Below are positions 8,772-17,565 of a DNA stretch of 64,000 nucleotides, in pieces. Both the position numbers and the translations under genes were made by a program. Position 1 is the stretch's first letter; each line of letters opens with the position of its first letter. A model generated the notes under the pieces. It was not told the origin of the DNA, did no database searches, and worked only from the letters and a program-made list of their open reading frames with translations. Source of the DNA: DATJGR01 sp041739525 (lineage in GTDB: Bacteria > Pseudomonadota > Gammaproteobacteria > Pseudomonadales > Azotimanducaceae); contig JBGSNQ010000036.1 in NCBI GenBank assembly GCA_041739525.1, positions 1 to 64,000 of the forward strand. The letters run 5' to 3'.

Positions 8772-9908
8772 ATGAAATCACGGTTGTGCAAACGGCTCGG
8801 CATCGAGTTTCCACTGTTCGCATTCAGCCACTGTCGCGACGTGGTCGCCGAAGTCAGCAAGGCGGGCGGATTCGGCGTGCTCGGCGCAGCGGGACACACG
8901 CCCGAAAGCCTCGAGATCGAACTCAGCTGGCTCGATGCGCACGTCAACGGCGCGTCATACGGCGTCGATCTGATCGTGCCGACCAGCATGGATGCGAAGG
9001 AAGGCGGGCTGACTGCCGAGGAAATCGAGGCGCGCATACCGCCGGAACACAAGGCTTACGTCAACTCGATTCTCGCGCAGCACGGCATTCCGACGAACGA
9101 TCTGTGGGAACGCCGCGTACGCGACGACTTCGGCGACAGCATGCGCGAAGCGGGTGCTACCAGAGTGCTCGACGTCGCGTTCGCGCATCCGATCAAAATG
9201 GTAGTGAACGCGCTGGGCGTGCCGCCGCGCTTCATGATCGAACGCGCTCGGCGCGAAGGCGCGCTGGTGGGTGCGCTCACGGGTGCCAAGGAACATGCGA
9301 TCAAGCATGCGGAAGCGGGCGTAGACGTGCTGATTGCCGCAGGCGGTGAAGCGGGTGGCCATTGCGGCGACGTGGCGACATTGGTGCTGGTGCCCGAAGT
9401 AATCGAAGCCATCCGGCCGTATGGCGATATGGAAGTGCTCGCTGCAGGAGGCATCGTGACGGGTCGTCAGATGGCCGCATGTATGGCGATGGGCGCCGCC
9501 GGCGCGTGGACCGGCTCCGTGTGGCTGACCACGGCGGAGGCCGAAACGAATCCGGTGGTGAAGGAAAAGATGCTCGCGGCCAATTCGCGTCAGACCGTGC
9601 GTTCGAAGAGCCGTACGGGAAAGTACACGCGCCAGTTGCGCTCGGCGTGGACCGATGCATGGCAGGCTCCGGGGGCCCCAGAGCCTTTACCGATGCCCCT
9701 GCAGAGTCTCGTTAGCGAACCGGCGTTGTCGAAGATCAACAAGCTTGCCGAAGCGGGTGATCCCGGCGCGAAGGCGCTCGCTACATATTGGGTCGGTCAG
9801 GGCGTGGGATTGATGAACGAGTCTATGTCGGTTCGCTCTGTGGTGTTCGAGTTCATGCAGGACTTCGCGAGCGCGTGCGAACGCATGAACGCGCTGATGG
9901 AGGAGTGA
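8772..9908 (+). CDS. nitronate monooxygenase / 2-nitropropane dioxygenase-like flavoprotein
   Basis: 378 residues with a GAGGAG ribosome site. It is a TIM-barrel FMN protein. The N-terminal CKRLGIEFPLFAFSHC and GGFGVLGAAGHTPESLE are typical, as are AGVDVLIAAGGEAGGHCGDVATLVLVPEV (phosphate and flavin binding) and AAGGIVTGRQMAACMAMGAAGAWTGSVWL. The canonical enzyme oxidises alkyl nitronates; many members have other flavin-dependent roles. It lies 1 bp from a crotonase gene, so the pair may act in one acyl-CoA or nitro-compound pathway. Confidence 0.82.
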   Translation: MKSRLCKRLGIEFPLFAFSHCRDVVAEVSKAGGFGVLGAAGHTPESLEIELSWLDAHVNGASYGVDLIVPTSMDAKEGGLTAEEIEARIPPEHKAYVNSILAQHGIPTNDLWERRVRDDFGDSMREAGATRVLDVAFAHPIKMVVNALGVPPRFMIERARREGALVGALTGAKEHAIKHAEAGVDVLIAAGGEAGGHCGDVATLVLVPEVIEAIRPYGDMEVLAAGGIVTGRQMAACMAMGAAGAWTGSVWLTTAEAETNPVVKEKMLAANSRQTVRSKSRTGKYTRQLRSAWTDAWQAPGAPEPLPMPLQSLVSEPALSKINKLAEAGDPGAKALATYWVGQGVGLMNESMSVRSVVFEFMQDFASACERMNALMEE

Positions 9909-9909
9909 C

Positions 9910-10818
9910 ATGGCCGAATTCGACAGCATCATCTACGAGAAAGCCGACGGCCGCGTGCGCATCACGCTGAATCGCCCGGAAAAGCTCAACGCCATCACTA
10001 TGCGGATGATGGAGCAGCTCAACGAAGCACTGTGGGAAGCCGACAACGACCGCGACGTGCACTGCGTCATCGTGAAGGGTGCGGGTCGGGCGTTCTGTTC
10101 CGGTTACGACCTGCGCGGCGACGATTCGTTCGTGCCGGTGTCGCGCATTCAAAGCGAGGAAAACCGCTATCGGGGCGCCCGCAGCATCGACGATGACGCG
10201 TGGCAACTTGAACGGGCGCAACGTTATCGGATGGCGCTGTTCGACATGCACAAGCCGAGCATCTGCCAGGTGCACGGTTTCTGTCTGGCCGGCGGCACCG
10301 ACATCGCGCTGTTGTGCGACATGGTGATCGCGGCCGACGACGCGACGTTCGGTTTTCCGCCCGCGCGTAACCTCGGCGCGCTGCCGAACAACATGTGGCT
10401 CTACAACGTCGGCCCGCAGTGGGCGAAGCGGCTGACGATGACCGGCGACACCGTTACCGGCAAAGAGGCACAACAGATCGGGCTGGTGTTGAAGTCGGTG
10501 CCGCGCGAACACCTCGAGCACGAGGTGGAACAACTCGCCGACCGGCTGGCGATGATCGATCCCGATCTTCTGACGGCGAACAAACGCATCATCAATCTGG
10601 CGCTCGAACTGCAAGGTGCACGCACGTTGCAACGACTGGCTGCGGAAAACGACGTGCGCGGCCACAACACGCGCGGCGCCGACGAATACCGCCGTTCCTA
10701 TGCCGACGGCGGCCTCGCGGCGGCGTTGAAGGCGCGCGATCAGAAGTTCGGCGACGGTCGTGCACGGGTGAACGGACCGGAGATTCGCGACGCGGCTGGC
10801 CGACTCGTCGACGACTGA
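9910..10818 (+). CDS. crotonase-fold protein (enoyl-CoA hydratase family), without canonical catalytic glutamates
   Basis: 302 residues. Crotonase landmarks are present: LNRPEKLNAI, the CoA/oxyanion segment GAGRAFCSGYDL, and HGFCLAGGTDIALLCDMVIAADDATFGFPP. The two glutamates used for hydration in classical enoyl-CoA hydratase fall at Asp (GTDIA) and Ala/Pro (FPPARNLG), so ordinary hydratase activity is doubtful and another crotonase reaction is likely. It is co-transcribed with the nitronate monooxygenase. Confidence 0.8.
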   Translation: MAEFDSIIYEKADGRVRITLNRPEKLNAITMRMMEQLNEALWEADNDRDVHCVIVKGAGRAFCSGYDLRGDDSFVPVSRIQSEENRYRGARSIDDDAWQLERAQRYRMALFDMHKPSICQVHGFCLAGGTDIALLCDMVIAADDATFGFPPARNLGALPNNMWLYNVGPQWAKRLTMTGDTVTGKEAQQIGLVLKSVPREHLEHEVEQLADRLAMIDPDLLTANKRIINLALELQGARTLQRLAAENDVRGHNTRGADEYRRSYADGGLAAALKARDQKFGDGRARVNGPEIRDAAGRLVDD

Positions 10819-10875
10819 CCGGCGCGGAAGCATCGCGATTTGCCGTGGGTGATAGTAGCGAAGCACTCGCGCTCT

Positions 10876-11439
10876 CTATGGCGTGGGTGCACGACCGGTA
10901 CTGAAGCGCGCGGCGTAAGGTTCCAGCGGTAGCCGCAGTGCGTTGGTGAGATAGCTGACCGTGCGATAGAAGCCCGCGAGCATCAGCAGTTCCAGAATCG
11001 CCTCGTCGCTGAAGTCGGCTTTCAGCGCCTGCCAGAGATCGTCGTCGATCGTGCAGTCGCGGTGTAGTGCATCACACAGCCGCAGCAGAACGCGGTCGTT
11101 GGCGGACCACCTTGCGTCGTCCGCCGTGCCGAGAGCAGTTGCGTCGATCTGTGCGCCGGTCAGTTCGGCGCGCTCCGCAAACAATGCGACGTGCACGCCC
11201 CATTCGTATTCGGATCCGCACAAGGCGGTGGTCCGATCGATGACGATTTCGCGCTGACGCAGTGTCAGATGACCCCGATCGAGCAACCCCGCCGCGAAGA
11301 ATTTGCCGAACAGGCGTGTATCGCGCGCCAGGGTAGTGAACAACGTCAGCGGCGCCATTCCCGGCGGCATGATTCGGTCCAGCGCGCTCTGCACGTCTGT
11401 TGGATACGGCGGTTCGGCGGGGGTGATGCGTGTGCTCAT
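10876..11439 (-). CDS. carboxymuconolactone decarboxylase family protein
   Basis: 187 residues. The core LTLRQREIVIDRTTALCGSEYEWGVHV is the AhpD/CMD signature, with the Cys and His of the C-x-x-E/Y-x-x-H-type motif. A helical C-terminus (LLMLAGFYRTVSYLTNALRLPL) follows. Members act in gamma-carboxymuconolactone decarboxylation or as peroxidase-like proteins; this stand-alone type is usually of unknown substrate. It is divergent from an HxlR-type regulator across a palindrome-bearing gap, so it is a likely target of that regulator. Confidence 0.8.
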   Translation of the reverse strand: MSTRITPAEPPYPTDVQSALDRIMPPGMAPLTLFTTLARDTRLFGKFFAAGLLDRGHLTLRQREIVIDRTTALCGSEYEWGVHVALFAERAELTGAQIDATALGTADDARWSANDRVLLRLCDALHRDCTIDDDLWQALKADFSDEAILELLMLAGFYRTVSYLTNALRLPLEPYAARFSTGRAPTP

Positions 11440-11456
11440 GGTGCGCGATCCGTGTC

Positions 11457-11495
11457 ATGCTATTATTTATATAGCATTCTCCGTCGACCTGCTAT
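11457..11495. promoter_or_regulatory. probable operator: ATGCTAT-7-ATAGCAT palindrome plus a third half-site
   Basis: Perfect 7-bp arms (11457-11463 and 11471-11477) flank an AT-only spacer, and an extra TGCTAT half-site lies at 11490-11495. The elements occupy the 68-bp gap between the divergent CMD gene and HxlR regulator, and the AT-rich spacer could also serve as a -10 region. Autoregulation by the HxlR protein is inferred. Confidence 0.6.
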
Positions 11496-11507
11496 TAAAA
11501 GTAAAGC

Positions 11508-11873
11508 ATGAGTATCCCAAAAGTAGGCAAGAAGGTTCGCGGGTCGACCACCGGTCGGCCGATCATGGTCGTGCTCGACCTGTTGGGACGTCGCGCGACG
11601 CTGCGCATTTTCTGGGAGCTGCGCGAAGCGCCGTTGACGTTTCGCGCGCTGCAGGAAGCGGTGCAGACCAACCCGAGCCTGCTCAATACGCGCCTGCGCG
11701 AATTGCGCGAAGTCGGTTGGATCGAGCACGATGCGGGCGGCTATCGATTGACGAATGCAGGGCGAGAACTGACCGAAGCGATGCAGCCGTTGTACACGTG
11801 GGCGCGCAAGTGGGGGCAGCGAAACGTGGCCGTTTCTGATCGAATACCACGACTGACGGAGGGCAAACGATGA
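11508..11873 (+). CDS. HxlR-type winged-helix transcriptional regulator
   Basis: 121 residues. VLDLLGRRATLRIFWELREAPLTFRALQEAV is followed by the recognition helix NPSLLNTRLRELREVGWIEHD and the wing GGYRLTNAGRELTEAM: the MarR/HxlR wHTH order. The N-terminal redox cysteine found in some HxlR proteins is absent, so sensing is unlikely to be thiol-based. The stop overlaps the VOC start (ATGA), so both are translated together. It probably controls itself, the VOC gene and the divergent decarboxylase. Confidence 0.82.
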   Translation: MSIPKVGKKVRGSTTGRPIMVVLDLLGRRATLRIFWELREAPLTFRALQEAVQTNPSLLNTRLRELREVGWIEHDAGGYRLTNAGRELTEAMQPLYTWARKWGQRNVAVSDRIPRLTEGKR

Positions 11874-12238
11874 TCAGCAACGTGGTTACGCAATTGCGAA
11901 CGACGAACCTGGACCAGTCGATCCGGTTCTATACCGATACGATGGGTTTCGCGCTCGAGTTCCGCTTTCAGGATTTCTATGCGGGCATTCGCGCAGGCCT
12001 CGAGGTATTTCACCTGAAGCTGGTGGACGAACCCGACCCGTCGATCGACTTCGTGCGAAGCGGCGGTCACTTCCATCTCTACTTCGAAACCGACGACGTC
12101 GAAGCCGAAGCGGACCGTCTGCGTAAGAAGGGCGTGCGCCTGGTACAGGACGTACACGCTACCGCGTGGGGTGCGCGGCAGTTCATCATGGAAGACGATC
12201 AAGGGCACACGCTGCACGTCGCGCAGAACGTCACCTGA
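11870..12238 (+). CDS. VOC (glyoxalase/bleomycin-resistance) family protein
   Basis: 122 residues with two beta-alpha-beta-beta-beta modules: TQLRTTNLDQSIRFYTDTMGF, FHLYFETDDVEAEADRLRKKG, and a terminal FIMEDDQGHTLHVAQ. Candidate metal ligands are the His in GGHFHLYFE and the region around EDDQGHTLH. The reaction is unknown; the family includes lyases, isomerases and antibiotic-binding proteins. It is co-translated with the HxlR regulator. Confidence 0.8.
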   Translation: MISNVVTQLRTTNLDQSIRFYTDTMGFALEFRFQDFYAGIRAGLEVFHLKLVDEPDPSIDFVRSGGHFHLYFETDDVEAEADRLRKKGVRLVQDVHATAWGARQFIMEDDQGHTLHVAQNVT

Positions 12239-12272
12239 ACGGCGCTTACGCTTGGTTTCTGGCGGCGGTGTC

Positions 12273-12291
12273 GAGGCGCGGACTGCGCCTC
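12273..12291. other. stem-loop after the HxlR-VOC pair
   Basis: GAGGCGC, loop GGACT, GCGCCTC: a 7-bp GC stem 35 bp past the VOC stop codon. No T-run follows, so it may be a transcript-end structure rather than an intrinsic terminator. Confidence 0.4.
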
Positions 12292-12398
12292 TGCGCGGCG
12301 TAATTCCGGCGTTGGGCAGGGTCGATGTGACGCAAATCGCCTTTCAACTGCTGCGCCCGGCTTAGAATTCCACAATTCGACAAACGGACCGGTCGGCG

Positions 12399-14381
12399 TT
12401 GCATTCATCAGTCGCCATCCGCTTTTCAATCACCGTACTGATCTGCCTGCTGATTCCGTCGGCGTGGGCCGATCGTGCCGTGCCTGCATGGTTCGACGCA
12501 GCGTGGCACTATCGTGTGCCGTTGACTCTGCCGGCCGCGACTGCGGTAAACAGCACGGTCGTAGTCAACGTCGACTTCAACGCGCTCATCAGCCAGATGG
12601 GAATTTCCGGTACTTTCGACGAACGTTCGCCGCGTGTAGTGCGGCCGAGCGGCGCACTGGCTACGACTCAGGAATACAACGAACGCGTGTACAACGGCGT
12701 TCTCGATGCGGCGAGCAACGGCCGCGGTGAGGTGCGCTTCATCGCGCAAGACGCTGCTGCGGGCGGCGCGTACTACATCTATTTCGACATCGTGGCCAAC
12801 GGCGCGAAAGCGGCAAACGCGGCGACACCGATCAACGGCACGTTCGAACAATCGGTGGGCAACACGCCGACGTCGTGGGTGGTGTCGGCGCTGAATGCGC
12901 GTGGTGCGCAGAACGACGAGGTTTATCGAACGGCGCTTGGTGCCACAACGACCGTGGCAGCGGGATGCCAGACCGGCGCGCAATCGGTTGACAGCAGTCC
13001 CGCACGATCGGGATCGGTCGCCACCGGAGAGGCGTGGATGTTGCTCGGCTATCGCGACCGCTGCGAAGACGGCAGCGGCGAGGAACACATCCGGTTGTCG
13101 CGCGACATTGCAGTGCCGGCCGGAGCGGCGGCGGGCAGCCTGACGTTCAATTTTCAGGTGCAGGGTTGGGACGGTATTTCGAACGCCACCAACTACGATT
13201 GGGTCATCGTGTCGGTGAACGGCACCGCCGTGAATCACACCGCACTGGGCATCAGCAACACGACGACGCCTCGACTGGTCATCGAGGCGGGCCGTTTAGG
13301 ACGCAACGCCTACAACACGACGTATCTCGATCACGGCTGGAAGCAGGCGACGCTCAATCTATCGGCCTACGCCGGCAGCACGATCAACTTCCGCGTCGAA
13401 ACCCGCCACACATCTTCGGACGATGACTATCGCTCTTGGGTAAAGCTCGACAACGTGGCGTGGAGCATTCAGACCGCGACCGTCGGTACGCCCCAAGGGT
13501 TTGGTGTGAACGTGATCTCACCCAACGACACCGCTGTGGGGAGTGCGTCGTCCTTCACCGCAGGCCAAAGCGTGCTCGTGCGTGCCCAACTCGACGCCAA
13601 CGTCGCGTCGGCGACTGCAGACATCTACAACAATGCCGGTACCCTGGTACTCGGCGGGGTGATCCTCTACGACAACGGAACGCACGGTGATGCAACCGCC
13701 GGTGACCGCATCTGGACCAACGATGGATCGGTGGCGGCACAACCTTCTTATACGATCCTGAGTACCGATGCAGTCGGCGCGAATTGGCGTGTTCGAGTGT
13801 TCGCGCCGGATGCCTCGACCGGAAGCTTTGCCGCCAACGGCCTGGTGCACCGGCCCACGCTGCCGAACACGCCGTCCGTGCAGGCGAATTTCTTCAACAT
13901 CGACGAACAGCTGTTCACGGTGTTCGTAACGACGCTGAACGTCGCCACCGCTGTGGTTACCGTACGCGATCCGATCAATGCCGCGGTTTCACCCAAGGCG
14001 ATTCCCGGCGCGTGGCTCGAATACACGGCCACCGTCACGAACGCGGGTCCCGGTGTCGTAGATGCCAACTCGGTGGTGTATCTGAACCCGATTCCAACCA
14101 CGCTTGCGATGTGCGTTACGTCGGCATGTTCCGGTGGCGGCACACCGGTGCGTTTCGATGATTCGACTTCGCCTGTGCCGACGGCGCTGACGTTCAACTA
14201 CGCCACGAACGTATCGTATTCCACGGACGGAACCACGTTCGGCTACACACCCGCGCCGGATGCGAACGGCTTCGATGCGGCGATTCGTGCCGTGCGAATC
14301 GCGCCGTCCGGAGCGATGGCAGCACCAACCGGTGCGGGCAATCCCTTGTTCCGCTTGCGCTACGTGGTGTTGCTCCTGTAG
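12399..14381 (+). CDS. large secreted protein with DUF11-like C-terminal repeat domain
   Basis: 660 residues from a TTG start; no ATG fits ahead of the signal peptide (RFSITVLICLLIPSAWA-D). After cleavage, residues about 27-130 (WFDAAWHYRVPLTLP...) look like a DUF2341-type beta domain. About 150-350 is a jelly-roll-like domain with many Asn/Thr, and about 520-655 is a DUF11-like module (IPGAWLEYTATVTNAGPGVVD, YTPAPDANGFDAAI). No anchor or sorting motif is seen at the C-terminus. It is probably a cell-surface or extracellular protein; whether adhesin or filament component is unknown. The TTG start implies modest translation. Confidence 0.6.
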   Translation: MHSSVAIRFSITVLICLLIPSAWADRAVPAWFDAAWHYRVPLTLPAATAVNSTVVVNVDFNALISQMGISGTFDERSPRVVRPSGALATTQEYNERVYNGVLDAASNGRGEVRFIAQDAAAGGAYYIYFDIVANGAKAANAATPINGTFEQSVGNTPTSWVVSALNARGAQNDEVYRTALGATTTVAAGCQTGAQSVDSSPARSGSVATGEAWMLLGYRDRCEDGSGEEHIRLSRDIAVPAGAAAGSLTFNFQVQGWDGISNATNYDWVIVSVNGTAVNHTALGISNTTTPRLVIEAGRLGRNAYNTTYLDHGWKQATLNLSAYAGSTINFRVETRHTSSDDDYRSWVKLDNVAWSIQTATVGTPQGFGVNVISPNDTAVGSASSFTAGQSVLVRAQLDANVASATADIYNNAGTLVLGGVILYDNGTHGDATAGDRIWTNDGSVAAQPSYTILSTDAVGANWRVRVFAPDASTGSFAANGLVHRPTLPNTPSVQANFFNIDEQLFTVFVTTLNVATAVVTVRDPINAAVSPKAIPGAWLEYTATVTNAGPGVVDANSVVYLNPIPTTLAMCVTSACSGGGTPVRFDDSTSPVPTALTFNYATNVSYSTDGTTFGYTPAPDANGFDAAIRAVRIAPSGAMAAPTGAGNPLFRLRYVVLLL

Positions 14382-14461
14382 CGACCAGGCGAGTTGTCGG
14401 CGCGACGAATCGCGAGGCGCCGCGGCTTGCGCGGTGTTGACGATTCTGCGACGTTGCGTCG

Positions 14462-15109
14462 ATGCGCGTTGCCGTCATTCCCGTCACCCCGTTCCGTCAG
14501 AATTGTTCGCTGATCTGGTGCGAAGCATCGCGTCTGGCCGCGGTGGTCGATCCCGGCGGCGACGTCGATCGCATCGAGGCCGAGATCGCCGCGCGGCGCG
14601 TCGATGTGACGCAGATACTGCTGACGCACGGTCATCTCGATCACGCCGGCGCGGCAGCGGCCTTGTCGCGTCGGTTGTCCGTACCGATCGTGGGACCGCA
14701 TCGCGACGACGCATTCCTCATCGAGAAACTCGGCGAACAAGGCGCGCGTTACGGATTGCCGGATGCGGCCGCGTTCGAGCCGAGCCGTTGGCTGAACGAT
14801 GGCGAGGTCGTGCGTGTCGGTGAACTTGTGCTCGACGTGATTCACTGTCCGGGACACACACCCGGACACGTCGTCTTCTACGAGCCGAATAGCGACTACG
14901 CGCTCGTGGGCGATGTGTTGTTCAACGGCAGCGTTGGGCGTACCGATCTGCCGCGCGGCAGTTATCCGGCGCTGGTGAATTCCATCCGCCACAAGCTCTG
15001 GCCGCTCGGCGAGACGGTGACCTTCCTTCCCGGCCACGGTTCCACCTCCACGTTTGGTTGGGAGCGAAAATGCAATCCATTCGTTGCGGATCTGGCATTC
15101 GATGATTGA
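14462..15109 (+). CDS. metallo-beta-lactamase-fold hydrolase (glyoxalase II / YcbL type)
   Basis: 215 residues. Metal-binding THGHLDHAG (HxHxDH), a later His in CPGHTPGHV, Asp in LVGDVLF and the final His in PGHGS complete the glyoxalase II-type site. The length matches the short YcbL-like class without the substrate-binding C-terminal domain of classical GloB. Likely role: hydrolysis of a thioester such as S-lactoylglutathione. Its last codons overlap the start of the PQQ dehydrogenase (ATGATTGA), indicating coupled translation. Confidence 0.85.
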   Translation: MRVAVIPVTPFRQNCSLIWCEASRLAAVVDPGGDVDRIEAEIAARRVDVTQILLTHGHLDHAGAAAALSRRLSVPIVGPHRDDAFLIEKLGEQGARYGLPDAAAFEPSRWLNDGEVVRVGELVLDVIHCPGHTPGHVVFYEPNSDYALVGDVLFNGSVGRTDLPRGSYPALVNSIRHKLWPLGETVTFLPGHGSTSTFGWERKCNPFVADLAFDD

Positions 15110-16982
15110 ACTGCTGCTGATCGTCGCCGCTGGTGCCGGCTGGACACACTACGGCGGTGACGCCGGCGGGATGCGATACGCCGAATTCGATCAGATCGAT
15201 CGGGAGAACGTCGCGTCGCTGGAAGTGGCGTGGGAGTTTCATTCCGGCGATCTTTCCATCGCGCCCAAGGCGTTGCATGACAGCGCACACGAAACGACAC
15301 TGATTCTGGTGCGCGACAAGCTGATCTATTGCACGCCGTTCAATCGGGTGATCGCGCTCGATCCCGGTAGCGGCGCCAAACTGTGGGAATACGACGCGAA
15401 GATCTCCCTCGAGCAGCAGCCGGCGAACCAGTTCGTCTGTCGTGGCGTCTCCTTCTGGGAAGACACGAAGGAAACGGGCCAGTGCGGCGCGCGTATCTTC
15501 ATGGGCACCAACGACGCGCGACTCATCGCAGTCGACGCCGACACCGGCCGCGCGTGCCAGGGCTTCGGCGCCGCCGGGCAGGTGCACATCGATGCCGGCA
15601 TGTCGTTGTTGTGGCCCGGCGAGTTTCAGATCACGTCGTCGCCGGCGGTGATCGGCGACGTTGTCATCGTGGGGTCCGCCATCAGCGACAACGCGCGCGC
15701 CGATGCACCGCGCGGCACCGTGCGTGCGTACGATGCACGCACCGGTGCACCGCGCTGGACGTTCGATCCAATTCCCAACGATCGTCCAGAGTCGTGGCAG
15801 AACGGTTCCGCTGCCCGAACCGGGCACGCGAATGTATGGAGCACGATGTCGGTCGACGCCGAGCGCGATCTGGTATTCCTCCCTACCTCCAGCGCCAGTC
15901 CCGACTTCTTCGGCGGTGAACGCCCCGGCGACAACCGCTACGCGAATTCGGTGGTCGCGTTGCGCGGCTCCACTGGCGAGGTGGTCTGGCACTTTCAGAC
16001 CGTGCATCACGACATCTGGGACTACGATCTGGCTGCGCAGCCGAACCTCGTGGAAATTCAGCCGAACGGCGAGGGCGCGCCGGTGGCCGCGGTGTTGCAG
16101 CCGACCAAGACCGGCCTCGTGTTCACGCTAGATCGCGAGACCGGCAAGCCGCTCTATCAGGTCGAAGAACGGCCGGTGCCGACCGGCGCCGTGCACGGTG
16201 AATGGCTGTCACCGACACAGCCGTTCCCGCAGAAGCCGCCGCCGCTGGTGCCGCAACACGTCACGCCGGACGACGCCTGGGGTTTCACGTTTCTCGACCG
16301 CAACGCGTGCCGCAAGGAAATCGCGGCGCATCGCTCTGACGGATTGTTCACGCCGCCGAGCACCGAAGGCACGATCCTGTATCCGTTCACCGGCGGCGGT
16401 GTGAACTGGGGAAGTGCCGCGTGGGATCCGAAACGGCAATGGCTGATCGTCAATACGAATCGTGTGATGCACGTGGTTACGCTCATTCCCTCGAGCGAGG
16501 TCGAAGCGGCGCAGCGCGCAGAACCGAACAAGGAGATTTCGCCGCAAACCGGCACGCCGTTCGGCATGAAGCGCGAAGTGCTGTTGTCGCCCATCGGCGT
16601 GCCGTGCAATCCGCCACCGTGGGGTGCGCTGACGGCGGTGGACATGAAGCACGGCGAGGTCGTTTGGGAAGTGCCGCTCGGCACCACTGAGGGACGCGTG
16701 CCGTTCCTGAAGCTCAACTACGGGATGCCCGGCGTCGGCGGTCCGATGATCACGTCGAGCGGTCTCGTGTTCATCAGCGCGGTCACAGACGGTTATCTGC
16801 GCGCAATCGACATCGAGTCGGGACGCGAACTGTGGAAAGGCAAGCTGCCCGCGGGTGGACAGGCAACGCCGATGAGTTACAGCTTCGGCGGCCGGCAGTT
16901 TGTAGTCATCGCGGCGGGCGGACACTCGACGCTCGGCACGCACGCCGGCGACAGCATCGTGGCGTTTGCATTGCCGCGCTGA
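15102..16982 (+). CDS. PQQ-dependent dehydrogenase (quinoprotein glucose/alcohol dehydrogenase family)
   Basis: 626 residues using the ATG at 15102, which places a short signal peptide (MIELLLIVAAGAG) at the N-terminus; an ATG 48 bp upstream adds polar residues and is less likely. It is an eight-bladed propeller with WTHYGGDAGGMRYAEFDQI at the front, internal W-motifs (GTVRAYDARTGAPRWTFD, STGEVVWHF) and the active-site segment VHHDIWDYDLAAQPNLVE, as in membrane and soluble glucose dehydrogenases. No heme C motif is present, so electrons must go to a separate acceptor or quinone. It oxidises a sugar or alcohol in the periplasm; the substrate is not predictable. Confidence 0.88.
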   Translation: MIELLLIVAAGAGWTHYGGDAGGMRYAEFDQIDRENVASLEVAWEFHSGDLSIAPKALHDSAHETTLILVRDKLIYCTPFNRVIALDPGSGAKLWEYDAKISLEQQPANQFVCRGVSFWEDTKETGQCGARIFMGTNDARLIAVDADTGRACQGFGAAGQVHIDAGMSLLWPGEFQITSSPAVIGDVVIVGSAISDNARADAPRGTVRAYDARTGAPRWTFDPIPNDRPESWQNGSAARTGHANVWSTMSVDAERDLVFLPTSSASPDFFGGERPGDNRYANSVVALRGSTGEVVWHFQTVHHDIWDYDLAAQPNLVEIQPNGEGAPVAAVLQPTKTGLVFTLDRETGKPLYQVEERPVPTGAVHGEWLSPTQPFPQKPPPLVPQHVTPDDAWGFTFLDRNACRKEIAAHRSDGLFTPPSTEGTILYPFTGGGVNWGSAAWDPKRQWLIVNTNRVMHVVTLIPSSEVEAAQRAEPNKEISPQTGTPFGMKREVLLSPIGVPCNPPPWGALTAVDMKHGEVVWEVPLGTTEGRVPFLKLNYGMPGVGGPMITSSGLVFISAVTDGYLRAIDIESGRELWKGKLPAGGQATPMSYSFGGRQFVVIAAGGHSTLGTHAGDSIVAFALPR

Positions 16983-17174
16983 CGCGCTGGATCAACTCGA
17001 GCGCTTCGACAGCGCCGACAGCTCGTCGGCGTGCGCTGCGACATGTACGAGCACCACCTCGGCCGTTACGCCCGCATAACGCGTGACGGACTTCATGTAA
17101 GCTTCCTGCGCGCACCTTCGCCGGATCTGCGACTGCCTCCAGGCGCTGCGCTGAATCTCACTGTCGGAGAACCC

Positions 17175-17537
17175 ATGATTCGTCTCGCTCCGGTTGCGCT
17201 GCTGTTCTTCGTCTGCCTCGCGCATGCAACCGCGTCATTGACCGAACGCACGCAGATGGCGATGTTGCGGGTGGAGGTGCGGCCCGATCAGAGCGAGCAG
17301 TTCGAGAAGATCTTGAACGAACACTACGATCGTTGCACGGCGATGGCCCGGCGCGAGATCCGCAACTCCCCCGACGACGTCGACAAGCGCGTGCCGCGCC
17401 TGCTGCGGACGATCTCCAAAGACACGCTGAAGAAGATGTCGAAGCTGCTCGACGCCAAACAGATGGAAGCGTTCGAGTACGCGCTCGATCTCGAGAACCG
17501 CCGCTTCATGCAAAGCAATGGCGTACACGAGCCTTAA
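17175..17537 (+). CDS. small exported helical protein, unknown function
   Basis: 120 residues with a signal peptide (MIRLAPVALLFFVCLAHATA). The mature part is charged and helical: EVRPDQSEQFEKILNEHYDRC, then RLLRTISKDTLKKMSKLLDAKQMEAFEYALDLENRRF. This resembles small periplasmic proteins whose last helix pair reads like the Spy/LTXXQ style, but it is not assigned to that family. Single cysteine at the mature N-terminal third. The preceding 192 bp after the PQQ dehydrogenase shows only a doubtful 34-residue minus-strand frame. Confidence 0.65.
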   Translation: MIRLAPVALLFFVCLAHATASLTERTQMAMLRVEVRPDQSEQFEKILNEHYDRCTAMARREIRNSPDDVDKRVPRLLRTISKDTLKKMSKLLDAKQMEAFEYALDLENRRFMQSNGVHEP

Positions 17538-17565
17538 CTCGACTTTGAAAAACGCCGCATGAAAG

